Origin: a virus
Length of the DNA: 28,780 nt
IMG/VR virus record: IMGVR_UViG_3300032282_002641
Span: 1 to 28,780 of that record
Direction: 5' to 3' (one strand)
Shown: positions 6,690 through 14,422 of the stretch, piece by piece
How positions within the stretch are numbered: the first letter of the stretch is position 1
Layout: each line of letters starts with the position of its first letter
Program-made: the position numbers and the translations under genes
Notes under the pieces: generated by a model
Seen by the model: the letters and a program-made list of their open reading frames with translations, nothing else
Databases searched by the model: none
What the model was told of the DNA's origin: nothing

Positions 6690-8293
6690 TGCCGATCCGA
6701 CGCTCGCCTCCGCGTGATGTGCGCTCGGCAGTTCGCCGTGGGCTCCGCCTATACGACCAGGGGAACGGCGGCGACGGCCTGAAACCGGAGACAATTCGCC
6801 GCGCCCGCAGCATCGCCGAGGGCGCAGAGCAGAGCATCCAGTGGATCACGGTCGAGGCTCCAGCATGGTTCGCTCGGCACACCGCTACGCGCCCCGAGGG
6901 CGACGTATCGGGTACGCCCTGGGAGGCCGCGTGGCTCCTATGGGGTGGCGACGCTGGTAGAGCCTGGACCCAGAGAGAGCAGGACAGACGGGCCCGCATG
7001 GAGGCCGAAGGAGAGACCGTCATGGCCATGACGATTCCGACCGTCGAGGGGCAGACCCTTGGCGATTTCCTGGAGGAGCTGCGTGCCGCAGCTGCTCAGC
7101 GACTGCTCGGCATGGCTGGAGACTCGCCGCTCAGCCTGTACATCGAGGACGACAGCGTCACCGAGACCGATGTTATCGTCGAGGTCTGCGGCATGCCGGA
7201 TGGCGATAAATACTATCGCCTGCAGTACTCGCGCGACCCGAACGGGCGCCTCATCGTGTCCGAGCCCGCCGAGGTGACCGAGGTGACGACGTTCCAGCCC
7301 GTCTCGGCGACGCTGGCTCGTGGCCTGGTGCTGGAGTCGCTGCGAGTCCACGCACCTCCTGCCGTCGGACTGACTCGCGGTCGACGGGTGCAGCTCCTCC
7401 GAGTCGGGCCTCTGTACGATGCCTACACCGGATCGTCGCTACTCGACATCACGGACAGCCTGTGCTCGCAGATCGCGTCCAGCGCTGCAGCGCTCGGGTA
7501 CGGTATCCCAATCGACATGGGGCATAGCCTCTATCACGCTGCAGCGGACGAGGCTCCCGTGCTCTATGGGCGCATCGTCGAGCTGGAGGCTGTCCCTGGC
7601 GCTGGCCTGTATGGAGTCCCCGAGTGGACTGATGCAGGCCGCGCCCTGCTGGCCAGTCAGCCGGGCCTGTACTACCTGAGCCCGACGATGCTCGGCACTC
7701 CTCGTGATCCTCGTACGGGAGCCGAGATGCCTGGCCGCATCCTGCACAGCGTAAGTCTGACGGCTACGCCTCGACAGGACTCGCTCGAATCACTGGCGCT
7801 GTCACGCGCCGTTTCGGGGGCTAACGCCCCTAGAGGAGATGCCATCATGGCACAGCCGCAGTCCCCCACTGGGGGCGACCTGCTGACGCTGACCCGGGAG
7901 CGTGACACGCTGCTGGGACAGGTCGACACCCTGACGCGAGAGCGAGACGCCATCGCGCTGGAGCGGGACACGTACCGCGCCCAGGTCGAGCAGAGCGAGC
8001 AGCTTACGCACACCCTGACCGCTCGAGTCGAGTCGCTCGAAACCGCAGCTGCTCGCGCGAAGGCCGCAGCCGAGGTCGATGCCGCCGAGCTGGCCGGAAA
8101 GGTGATCACCCCCGACGCCCGCGTGGCACTGCTGTCGATGGCCGCCGAGCATCGGACGATGGTGCTCTCGCACATCCCGGTTACCCGGCCCGTGCGAGTC
8201 ATTGGCCATGCCGCCAGCGTCGACACCGACCCCAAGGCCGCCGAAGCTGCGGCCGTCAACGACAAACTCAGCACCCTGCGAAAGGTGAAGTGA
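6689..8293 (+). CDS. Mu I-like prohead protease with C-terminal scaffold domain
   Basis: Capsid maturation protease fused to a scaffold, 534 residues. The protease part resembles Mu protein I: IDMGHS at 275-280 (H279), a VELEAVPGAGLYGVPEWTDAGRALL segment like the Mu I L.g.veWT..a...i, and YYLSPT near 328-333 (S331) like EYRYLSP. H279 and S331 are candidate active-site residues. The last 150 residues form a coiled coil with repeated LTRERDTLLGQ/LTRERDAIALERD units and an Ala-rich linker, as expected of a scaffold. The first 110 residues look like a separate domain (GLKPETIRRARSIA..., WITVEAPAWFARHTA). An internal ATG at 7847 has a strong Shine-Dalgarno site and would give a scaffold-only product. 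The gene overlaps portal by 1 bp and the next gene at its stop. Confidence 0.82.
   Translation: MPIRRSPPRDVRSAVRRGLRLYDQGNGGDGLKPETIRRARSIAEGAEQSIQWITVEAPAWFARHTATRPEGDVSGTPWEAAWLLWGGDAGRAWTQREQDRRARMEAEGETVMAMTIPTVEGQTLGDFLEELRAAAAQRLLGMAGDSPLSLYIEDDSVTETDVIVEVCGMPDGDKYYRLQYSRDPNGRLIVSEPAEVTEVTTFQPVSATLARGLVLESLRVHAPPAVGLTRGRRVQLLRVGPLYDAYTGSSLLDITDSLCSQIASSAAALGYGIPIDMGHSLYHAAADEAPVLYGRIVELEAVPGAGLYGVPEWTDAGRALLASQPGLYYLSPTMLGTPRDPRTGAEMPGRILHSVSLTATPRQDSLESLALSRAVSGANAPRGDAIMAQPQSPTGGDLLTLTRERDTLLGQVDTLTRERDAIALERDTYRAQVEQSEQLTHTLTARVESLETAAARAKAAAEVDAAELAGKVITPDARVALLSMAAEHRTMVLSHIPVTRPVRVIGHAASVDTDPKAAEAAAVNDKLSTLRKVK
7816..7875 (+). promoter_or_regulatory. Ribosome-binding site and flanking GC hairpins at scaffold start
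   Basis: Two short stems flank the internal start at 7847. The first pairs GGGGC (7817-7821) with GCCCC (7826-7830) around a TAAC loop, ending 1 nt before the Shine-Dalgarno AGAGGAG (7832-7838). The second pairs CCCCC (7863-7867) with GGGGG (7871-7875) around an ACT loop, 13 nt after the ATG. G-runs and C-runs of the two stems could also pair with each other. They may tune the ratio of scaffold to protease. Confidence 0.5.
7847..8293 (+). CDS. Nested capsid scaffold protein (internal in-frame start)
   Basis: In-frame reading from ATG 7847 (residue 387 of the protease) would give a 148-residue scaffold protein beginning MAQPQSPTGGDLLTLTRER. It contains the coiled coil and the C-terminal segment expected to bind coat protein. 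The start has AGAGGAG at 7832-7838 with an 8-nt spacer, one of the best ribosome-binding sites in the window and hard to explain inside a coding region otherwise. Lambda C/Nu3 and Mu I/Z use the same arrangement of a protease with a nested scaffold sharing its C-terminus. Expression is inferred, not shown. Confidence 0.68.
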   Translation: MAQPQSPTGGDLLTLTRERDTLLGQVDTLTRERDAIALERDTYRAQVEQSEQLTHTLTARVESLETAAARAKAAAEVDAAELAGKVITPDARVALLSMAAEHRTMVLSHIPVTRPVRVIGHAASVDTDPKAAEAAAVNDKLSTLRKVK

Positions 8294-8697
8294 TGAGCAG
8301 CTTGAAGGGCAACAATCCCAGCTTCCTGGCGGCCTCCTCCGTGTCTGCGGGCCTCAGCGTCAAGATCACCGGCATCTCTGGTGGCCTGACTCAGGTGGCC
8401 CAGTCCGATGACGGGACGACCGCCACCGGCGACGCCAACATCGGCACCGCGCTCGAGAGCGTCTCCGCTGGCGAGGTGGTCGCCGTGCAGGTCGACGGTC
8501 TCGTCGAGTTTGCGATCGCCGGTGGCGTGATTCCTCCTGGGTCGCGCGTCACCTGCAACGCCTCCGGTGAGTACGTGGCGGCGGCGTCTGGTGATCGGTC
8601 GGTCGGTATTCTCATCGGTGGCAAGAGCTCCACTGGCGCCACGGCGGCTGGGGCTCAGTGCACCATCCTCCTCAATGGCCCCCTGGACGTCGCGTAA
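8293..8697 (+). CDS. Capsid decoration protein (DUF2190-like)
   Basis: Likely sits on the outside of the capsid and stabilises it. The 134-residue protein is rich in Gly, Ala, Ser and Val with a beta-strand pattern: VSAGLSVKITG..., TALESVSAGEVVAVQVDG, VEFAIAGGVIPPGSRVTCNASGEYV, DRSVGILIGG. This resembles the DUF2190/capsid cement proteins found directly before the major capsid gene in many phages. ATG 8293 is preferred because AAAGGTG at 8281-8287 lies 5 nt upstream; GTG 8290 is the other candidate. The stop is followed after 9 bp by the capsid gene. The assignment rests on position plus fold-like pattern. Confidence 0.7.
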   Translation: MSSLKGNNPSFLAASSVSAGLSVKITGISGGLTQVAQSDDGTTATGDANIGTALESVSAGEVVAVQVDGLVEFAIAGGVIPPGSRVTCNASGEYVAAASGDRSVGILIGGKSSTGATAAGAQCTILLNGPLDVA

Positions 8698-8706
8698 GGA
8701 ACCACA

Positions 8707-9747
8707 ATGCCTTCTCTCAATAGCGTCAACGTCGTCTCCCCGCTGCTGTCCGGTGCTGCCATCGGCGCCGCTCAGCAGCTGTCTCTCGTGGCGTCTGGCC
8801 TGCCGCAGGCCCGCGTCCCGGCGCAGAGCTACCACGGCCAGGTGTTCATCGAGTCGTCTGGCAGCTACATGGGCTCCCCCCAGAACCTGAAGACGAGTCT
8901 CTCCGCCGACTACCCGCTGACCCAGGCGGGTGACCCGACGGTCGTCAGCTTCTCCTGTGAGGAGTACAAGCTCGCGAGCGCCATCGTCCCCGACAAGCTC
9001 CTGGAGCGCTCCCAGTTCCCGGCCGACCTCCTGTCTCGTGAGGCTGCGGCCATCGGCCGGAAGCTGGCTCTCGACATGGAGAGCCGTGTTGCGAGCCTGT
9101 TTTTCAACACCGGGAACTGGGCTGACTCGGCGCTGGCGGCACTGGGCGGTGGCGGCATCCAGTGGAGCAACTACACCACGGCGAAGCCGGACCTCGACAT
9201 CGACGTGGCGATGGTCCTCGCTCGCGAGAGCGCCTATGGGCGCAACCCGGACACCATCATTCTGGGCCAGCAGGTCATCGACGCCTATCGTCGGTGTCTC
9301 CAGGCTCAGGGCGTCGCGGTGGTCGGCAGTGGTGCGGCTCGCGCCGACCTCCTGACCGAGTCTGACGCGATCTCGCGCATCGAAAGCTTGTTCGGTCTGA
9401 AGGTGCTGATCGGCTCGGCTCGGGCCAACGTGAGCGCTCCCGGGCTCGCCGTCTCCGGCGCGTACATCTGGGGCAAGTCGTTCTGGATCGGCTGCCTCCA
9501 GGATACCGACGCTGCCGTCGCTGGTTCCGACGTGATGGTCCGGCCTGTTGCGGGCCTCCTGATCGTCGAGGATCGCGTCGGCGCCGCCGGCATCAACATG
9601 GACGGCCTGACCCTGCCGATCGCAGTCAGCGAGCACATCTCCGAGCCGCCGAAGGCCAAGGGCAAGCTGGTGGCGGGTGAGTGCTACACGGACGAAATCG
9701 TCTGTGACACCAATCTCGGCTATCTCGTGACCTCCGTGGCCGCCTGA
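8707..9747 (+). CDS. Major capsid protein
   Basis: Main shell protein, 346 residues, placed after protease, scaffold and decoration genes as usual. Features that fit an HK97-fold coat include an N-terminal arm (MPSLNSVNVVSPLLSGAAIG), an E-loop-like strand region (QVFIESSGSYMG), a long spine helix (LLSREAAAIGRKLALDMESRVASLFF, about 113-138), a P-domain helix (DIDVAMVLARESAYGRNPDTIILG) and terminal strands (DGLTLPIAVSEHISEPPKAKGKLVAGECYTDEIVCDTNLGYLV). AAGGA at 8697-8701 precedes the ATG by 5 nt. Its Arg codons are CGC, CGT or CGG, avoiding the CGA, AGA and AGG common in neighbours, consistent with very high expression. Confidence 0.88.
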   Translation: MPSLNSVNVVSPLLSGAAIGAAQQLSLVASGLPQARVPAQSYHGQVFIESSGSYMGSPQNLKTSLSADYPLTQAGDPTVVSFSCEEYKLASAIVPDKLLERSQFPADLLSREAAAIGRKLALDMESRVASLFFNTGNWADSALAALGGGGIQWSNYTTAKPDLDIDVAMVLARESAYGRNPDTIILGQQVIDAYRRCLQAQGVAVVGSGAARADLLTESDAISRIESLFGLKVLIGSARANVSAPGLAVSGAYIWGKSFWIGCLQDTDAAVAGSDVMVRPVAGLLIVEDRVGAAGINMDGLTLPIAVSEHISEPPKAKGKLVAGECYTDEIVCDTNLGYLVTSVAA

Positions 9748-10040
9748 TGCTCTACCGTTACCAGCCACTCAACCCCAGGGAGGTCATCCCCGTCCTGGGC
9801 ATCTTCGGTCCTGGGGTCTACGACCTCAGCGCCGAGGACGCTGCACGCTTCGGCGCGCTGGTCAGTGGCGTCGGTGGCGGTCCCTCTCTCGTGCCTGAGT
9901 ACGTCGTACCAGATTCAGTCTCTCAGGCCGTGGCCGACTTCATGGCGGCCGTATGTCTCCCGACCGACGCCAACCCCGAGACGACACCACAGGTCGTGTC
10001 GAGCCGCCCCAAGCGGAGCCGCTCGCGCTCGGAGGCATGA
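9747..10040 (+). CDS. Small head-region protein of unknown function
   Basis: A 97-residue protein whose ATG shares one base with the capsid stop (TGATG). It starts MLYRYQPLNPREVIPVLGIFGPGVYDLSAEDAARFGALV, has a Gly-rich middle, and ends in a very basic tail (SSRPKRSRSRSEA) that could touch DNA or acidic protein surfaces. Its place between the coat and minor head genes matches where small head-closure or head-fibre genes usually lie, but no family is recognised. Its last codons carry the GGAGG (10031-10035) that serves the next gene. Confidence 0.65.
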   Translation: MLYRYQPLNPREVIPVLGIFGPGVYDLSAEDAARFGALVSGVGGGPSLVPEYVVPDSVSQAVADFMAAVCLPTDANPETTPQVVSSRPKRSRSRSEA

Positions 10041-11008
10041 TGCACTGGGGCCCCGCCTCGGAGTCCCATGCTCCACCCTCCACCGAGGTGGGGCCCCAGG
10101 CTCATGTGTGCGTCCGAGGTCCGATACTGCTCGCGTCTGAGCCAGTACCGGCATCCATCGAGGCGCTAATCGACCGCCGATCTGCCATCGCGGACTCGGC
10201 TGGTGCTGACGTGGCTGCCTCTCTACGAGCAATCGCTCAGCGTCTAGGACCAGCACTCGAGGATTACGTCGGTGGCGGCTCGCTCGACTCGGTGCGGGCG
10301 CGTATCTACGCACTGCAGGTCGAGGACATCATCGCCATCCTGGGAGACATCACAGATCAGGATGGAGTACCGCTCATCGATCTCGCGCAAGAGCAGTGGA
10401 TCGTATCTCTCGAGCAGGTCGCAGCGGAGGCGCTCAGGACCGCCAGCGCTGCAGGCCTGGACGTCACTGGAGAGACGTTCGATGCTGAGGGCTACGTTGC
10501 TGCCCTGGAAAGTCGGTACGCCAATGCTGCCGATCTCTGGGAAACGGTGGTCGAGCGACCGACGGCCATGAGAATTCTCCAGTCTTTCGATGCTGCGCTC
10601 TTCGCTGACAACTGGGCATCGGCGTCGAGCATCCTGCGGGACTCCATCGAGAGCAGCATGGGCAGCATCGAGACCGATGTCAGGACGGAGACCGCGTCAT
10701 TCGATCGCTACGTCGCGGCGACCACTGCACGCTCAGCAGACCCGAGCGGTGAGGAGCTGGCGTGGGTCTACGCTGGTCCGGTCGATGGCCTACAGCGGCA
10801 GTTCTGTCGAGAGGTCTACGACCTCGCGTGGACTCGTGAGCAGGTTGCACAGCTCCGCAATGGGCAGGCAGGGATGCCACCTATCTTCTTCGGTGGCGGC
10901 TATAACTGTCGGCATCAGTGGGTGCAGATGTCCTGGGCTGCGGCACAGAGACGCGGTATCCCTCAGGCGACGGCGGCCGATGTCGACCGCGTCAACGCCC
11001 TGTATTAG
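10040..11008 (+). CDS. Minor head / head morphogenesis protein (Mu F / SPP1 gp7-like)
   Basis: Minor virion protein associated with the portal, involved in head assembly or DNA ejection. The 322-residue protein is mostly helical. It ends with the family signature: WVYAGPVDGLQRQFCREVYDLAWTREQVAQL near 237-267, then FFGGGYNCRHQWVQMS near 281-296. This C.....yD/g..t....l.ng...GGGyNCRHrw pattern with Cys and His is typical of the C-terminal part of Mu F/SPP1 gp7 proteins. Two adjacent starts exist: ATG 10037, overlapping the previous stop, and ATG 10040, which has a better 4-nt spacing from GGAGG. A longer frame back to 9953 would overlap the previous gene heavily and is not preferred. Confidence 0.78.
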   Translation: MHWGPASESHAPPSTEVGPQAHVCVRGPILLASEPVPASIEALIDRRSAIADSAGADVAASLRAIAQRLGPALEDYVGGGSLDSVRARIYALQVEDIIAILGDITDQDGVPLIDLAQEQWIVSLEQVAAEALRTASAAGLDVTGETFDAEGYVAALESRYANAADLWETVVERPTAMRILQSFDAALFADNWASASSILRDSIESSMGSIETDVRTETASFDRYVAATTARSADPSGEELAWVYAGPVDGLQRQFCREVYDLAWTREQVAQLRNGQAGMPPIFFGGGYNCRHQWVQMSWAAAQRRGIPQATAADVDRVNALY

Positions 11009-11015
11009 GAGCCAC

Positions 11016-12002
11016 ATGCGAAAAGCGACCATCGGCCACCCGCTCGTCCTCATCTACCAGCCCAGCGCAGCCTCGATCGTCCCGACATCGGTGACTGCTA
11101 CTGTCCACTGGCCAGCTGGTGCCCAGGCATACGTAATGGCACGCCAACAGGGGGCGACCATCTCGGGGATCGACGACAGCCGCACTCGGCTCACTACAAC
11201 GTGGACATCTGGTGAGCCAAGGATGCAGGCAGGCGTGCCCGAGGCCGCCTGGATCGGCGAGAAGTCTTACGGGCAGGTGGCGGTCCGTATCATCAGAGTC
11301 GATGCCACGTACACCTATCTCTCTGAGCCGCTGCCGACCGATGTCGACGCCGTCCAATGCGGGATCTACCTGCTGACCTGGCAGGCGACCATCCCGGCTC
11401 TCCATTTTCCCGCAGCTCCGGTCCGTCCAATCCTAGTGCAGTACTCGTACTCGGCGACCGTCAGCGGTGAGACGACGATCCAGGGCGTAGAGAGCGACTC
11501 GATGGCCGTAGTCTGGGCCGAGTTCTCGACGGGCCTGACCGACCAGGAACTACTCAGGGGCGCAAACTGGGCTCGGACTCTGTACCAGCCTGGAACCAAC
11601 GGTTATGCAGACGCGATCTCGACAGCTCTGACGTCGCTCATCGGTCGCATCCGGCCTGAGCTGCCCGATGGAGCCTGGGAGGATCAGCTCGCCGGGGCCC
11701 AGTTCCGCCGAGCGCATCTCCTGGCAACGCAGCTGGTCCTGCTCGACGACATGGCCGGACGTGGCCAGCCCCGACCAGAACTGCGGACGACCGTCGCCGC
11801 TGAATACGAGGCAGAGGTAGCTCGGTGCTTTAATCGCCTCGAACTGCTCGACCTCAATGACGACAACATCATTCAGCCAGGAGAGGCATCATCGATCGCA
11901 GTCTCTCCGCTCTCCCATGTGACGAACCAGCATCTGGTCGAGTTCGCTCGACAGCCGCTCCCGACTATCGTCCACCGGCCTAGGATGGATGATCCTCGAT
12001 GA
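11016..12002 (+). CDS. Neck / head-tail connector-like protein with EF-hand-like loop
   Basis: A 328-residue protein between the minor head gene and a tail-completion gene, where head-tail adaptors usually lie. AGGAG at 11007-11011 is 4 nt before ATG 11016. The N-terminal half is beta-rich (VTATVHWPAGAQAYVMARQQGATISG; VRIIRVDATYTYLSEPL). The C-terminal half is helical with TNGYADAISTALTSLIGRIRPELPDGAWEDQLAGAQFRRAHLLATQLVL, resembling gp6/gp15-type connector helices. Residues 279-290 (DLNDDNIIQPGE) fit the EF-hand calcium loop: Asp1, Asn3, Asp5, Ile8, Glu12. The stop overlaps the next ATG. The connector role is inferred from position; the N-terminal domain could also contact DNA or the decoration lattice. 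Confidence 0.6.
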   Translation: MRKATIGHPLVLIYQPSAASIVPTSVTATVHWPAGAQAYVMARQQGATISGIDDSRTRLTTTWTSGEPRMQAGVPEAAWIGEKSYGQVAVRIIRVDATYTYLSEPLPTDVDAVQCGIYLLTWQATIPALHFPAAPVRPILVQYSYSATVSGETTIQGVESDSMAVVWAEFSTGLTDQELLRGANWARTLYQPGTNGYADAISTALTSLIGRIRPELPDGAWEDQLAGAQFRRAHLLATQLVLLDDMAGRGQPRPELRTTVAAEYEAEVARCFNRLELLDLNDDNIIQPGEASSIAVSPLSHVTNQHLVEFARQPLPTIVHRPRMDDPR

Positions 12003-12616
12003 GCCTCCAGGTGAAGACCACCGGCAGCATTCCGACGCGGGTCTGGGATGAGCAAGCGATGCAGCAGCTCGCGGTCCGCATCCGTGGCGACATCGTCTAT
12101 CGCTCCCAGGTCGAGGGACTCGATGTGCGTGATGCACCCTTCTCGGCCTACTCCGATCAGCCGATCACGGTCAGCTTCGGATCTGAAACGGCGCGTCGAC
12201 TGGCGCCGAAAGGTGGCTCGCCTGCCTATGGTCGCGGTCATCCTCGACGTCTAATCAAGAATGGTCGAGCGCCTATCGGTCGAGGCTGGACCATCACCGG
12301 GCGCCACTATGCTGACGGCTATGGTCAGTACAAGTCGGAGAGCCGTCGAGGCCTGGTGTCCAAGTCAGGCCGATCTGGCACGCTGGTCGACCTGACGCTG
12401 TCCGGCGACATGTTCCGCTCTTTCCGGGTGCTGCGTCATAGCCGCTACTCTGCGGTGATTGGGCTGACTGGCGCTCCACGAGTCTATGGCCCCGAGGTCG
12501 ATCAGCGGCGTCAGTGGATCGGCCTCAGTCCCGGCAATCTGGCCATGGCCCAGGATGAGGCGTCGTCGCTAGTCGTCGAGGTAATGGAGAGGAGCGCCAG
12601 CCGTGTCACTCGCTGA
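11999..12616 (+). CDS. Tail completion / virion morphogenesis protein
   Basis: A 205-residue protein with features of HK97 gp10/Mu G-like neck proteins. It has an N-terminal helix (DEQAMQQLAVRIRGDIVYRSQ), a basic Gly-rich middle (SETARRLAPKGGSPAYGRGHPRRLIKNGRAP, about 60-92), then LVDLTLSGDMFRSFRVLR near 128-146 (the L..sG.m..s...k/r element of tail-completion proteins) and RQWIGLSP near 169-176, where this family has R.w.Gls. ATGA overlap with the connector gene. The stop lies inside the next gene, whose GTG is 14 bp upstream. The usual role is to attach or close the tail at the neck. Confidence 0.65.
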   Translation: MSLQVKTTGSIPTRVWDEQAMQQLAVRIRGDIVYRSQVEGLDVRDAPFSAYSDQPITVSFGSETARRLAPKGGSPAYGRGHPRRLIKNGRAPIGRGWTITGRHYADGYGQYKSESRRGLVSKSGRSGTLVDLTLSGDMFRSFRVLRHSRYSAVIGLTGAPRVYGPEVDQRRQWIGLSPGNLAMAQDEASSLVVEVMERSASRVTR

Positions 12617-13064
12617 TGTGATCTCGACTATCACCAGCGTCATCTCGGGACTGGCTCCGACGAGCGAGCCGTCTAGGACGTTTGTGCCGGTACAGGTCGA
12701 GGACTGGATGCCCTTGGAAGATGTCGCGGCAGTCAGGAGCCGAGCGTTCCGAGTGGACGCAATCGGCTCCGTGCTGCAGGACAGATACGTTGGGCTGACC
12801 GTGCACTATCCTGCACACGACCTGGTCGTGAGGGTCTGCTATGCGAGAGGCGACTATCGGTCACCGCACCTGATGGCGTCCATCATGGCCGAGGATGCCG
12901 CAACTATCATCTCTGCCCTGATGCCTGCCTCGGCGTGGGGGAGCTACGCAACCAATCTGTATGCCCTGCCTCCTGTCGAGCGGCAGGAAGTACCAGCCGC
13001 CGACGGTGGTATCCTCGGCACCATCATCAACATCCGCCTGCGGGCAGAGTGGGAGAGACCATGA
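12603..13064 (+). CDS. Tail terminator-like protein
   Basis: A 153-residue protein from GTG 12603, overlapping the previous gene by 14 bp and the tail tube gene by 4 bp (ATGA). It has an N-terminal helix (LADVISTITSVISGLAP), a strand-rich core (RAFRVDAIGSVLQDRYVGLTVHYPAHDLVVRVCYARG), a helix (SIMAEDAATIISALMP) and a final strand (GTIINIRLRAEWERP). This alpha-beta plan, the size and the place immediately before the tail tube match lambda U/HK97 gp-like tail terminators, which cap the growing tail. No signature motif is available, so the call depends on position and fold-like pattern. Confidence 0.55.
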   Translation: MSLADVISTITSVISGLAPTSEPSRTFVPVQVEDWMPLEDVAAVRSRAFRVDAIGSVLQDRYVGLTVHYPAHDLVVRVCYARGDYRSPHLMASIMAEDAATIISALMPASAWGSYATNLYALPPVERQEVPAADGGILGTIINIRLRAEWERP

Positions 13065-14392
13065 GCACCGGCATGAACAATGGAGCGACCACGATGGTCG
13101 CCGAGGAGTCCAGTTATGGCAGCGTCGATCCGACCGATGCCCGCGCCCTGGATACGACAGCTCTCCAGGCACTGACCTGGTATAGCCTCCGGGTTACGCA
13201 GGATTCATTCGCGGCTGGAGCTGGCAGCCTGAAGATGCCCACTGACGAGCGAGCCGATGTGACGCTGGCTGGCGGTCGTCAGCCGCTGCGGGTCCTCACT
13301 GCTGTCGACGCCAGTGGCCCGGTGCGCTCCATCTCGGGTGATGTACCGCTCTCGATGGAAGCGCGTGGTATGGGCGCGAACCTGCCCTCAGCTACGGGTC
13401 TCGGTGTGCTGCTGGCCTCTGGGCTCGGCCTCATCCAGCAGGCCGCCGGGGCTGCAGTCACTGGCACCTACGTCACGCTCAACACGTTCTCGGTCCCGAG
13501 CGCTGGCGTGATCTACCCGGGAGACATCGTCGCCGTCACGCAGCCGGATGGAACGCTGCGAGCCGTCAAGGCTTCGGACGTCTCAGGGCTCAACGTGGTC
13601 ACGACGGTCGAGCCGCACGGCATCCCCGCTGCTGGTACTGCGACGGTCCGACTCTGCCATCAGTACTACATCGCCTCCGATGCTGTGCCCTCGGGCGGCA
13701 GTGTGGCGGCTCAGTACGCTCCCCGGGACGGGTACGATACGATCTTGGCAGTCGGTGGGCGGGTCGCGAAAGTGGACATCACCGCTGGCGGGACGGGCGC
13801 GGTGGACATCGTGGTCACGGTCCGATTCGGGGATGGCCAGTACCAGATGAGTACGACCATCGCTCCCACAGAGCCGCTGCTCATCGGCGCGGCTGGCTCT
13901 ACCGCCATGCGGACGCGGGTCGCCCCTGTCCTGGTCACGGCCGATCATAGCTCCGACTCTGCGCCGTACAGCGGGACCGCCACGGCATTCCCCGTGCGAG
14001 AGTGGTCGGTGAGCATCGAGCTCGACCTGGTGCCGGTGTCCGATCAGGGCACTCGGAGCCGGATGAGCGACATGCGGGTCAGCTCGGCGACCCTGTCCGG
14101 TTCGATGACGGTCGACTCGCCCAACTCATTCGCGGCAGACCTGCGCGAGTGGCTGCGGAGCAGCCAAAAGCGGGGGATTGGTTTCGCTGCCGCTGGCGCC
14201 AACGCCGCTGGAAACGGCTGCGGCATCTGGGTGGGCTCGGTCGAGCCGTCGGAAGATCCCGGGTACACGTTCGCTCCGAACGACCGGACTCAGGTCGTAT
14301 CCTTTCGCGCTGGTGACTACGCTGGCGACGGCAGCTCGACGACCCCGACCGATGCGGCTAATACCCCATGGGTGCTCTGGTTCGTCGCCTGA
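13061..14392 (+). CDS. Tail tube protein (major tail protein)
   Basis: Likely builds the tail tube. The 443-residue, Gly/Ala/Val/Thr-rich protein is almost wholly beta in pattern. It opens with MSTGMNNGATTMVAEESSYGSVDPTDA, the kind of start seen in large major tail proteins (a...ES.yG). Strand motifs include LRVLTAVDASGPVRSISGDVPLSMEARGMGANL near 72-104 and VREWSVSIELDLVPVSDQGTRSRMSDMRVSSATLSGSMTVDSPN near 311-354. The middle (about 135-255) may be an added domain exposed on the tail surface, which would explain a length above the usual 200-350. ATG 13061 has GGGAGAG upstream and overlaps the preceding stop. It lies before the chaperone frameshift gene pair, as major tail genes normally do. 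Confidence 0.75.
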   Translation: MSTGMNNGATTMVAEESSYGSVDPTDARALDTTALQALTWYSLRVTQDSFAAGAGSLKMPTDERADVTLAGGRQPLRVLTAVDASGPVRSISGDVPLSMEARGMGANLPSATGLGVLLASGLGLIQQAAGAAVTGTYVTLNTFSVPSAGVIYPGDIVAVTQPDGTLRAVKASDVSGLNVVTTVEPHGIPAAGTATVRLCHQYYIASDAVPSGGSVAAQYAPRDGYDTILAVGGRVAKVDITAGGTGAVDIVVTVRFGDGQYQMSTTIAPTEPLLIGAAGSTAMRTRVAPVLVTADHSSDSAPYSGTATAFPVREWSVSIELDLVPVSDQGTRSRMSDMRVSSATLSGSMTVDSPNSFAADLREWLRSSQKRGIGFAAAGANAAGNGCGIWVGSVEPSEDPGYTFAPNDRTQVVSFRAGDYAGDGSSTTPTDAANTPWVLWFVA

Positions 14393-14422
14393 TACCGGTG
14401 TAGTCTCCGCCTCGGAGGTGAC

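Noticed and set aside
6226-7029. 267-codon - strand frame opposite portal and protease
   Set aside because: It lies antisense to recognised genes and has no motif.
7672-9768. 698-codon open frame on the - strand opposite the protease end and capsid gene
   Set aside because: The sense strand holds well-recognised head genes. In GC-rich DNA with G/C third positions, antisense frames often stay open. No ribosome-binding site or coupling was seen.
14393-14422. Promoter-like TAGTCT before the chaperone gene
   Set aside because: No matching -35 element, and a good ribosome-binding site already explains the start; evidence too weak to list.
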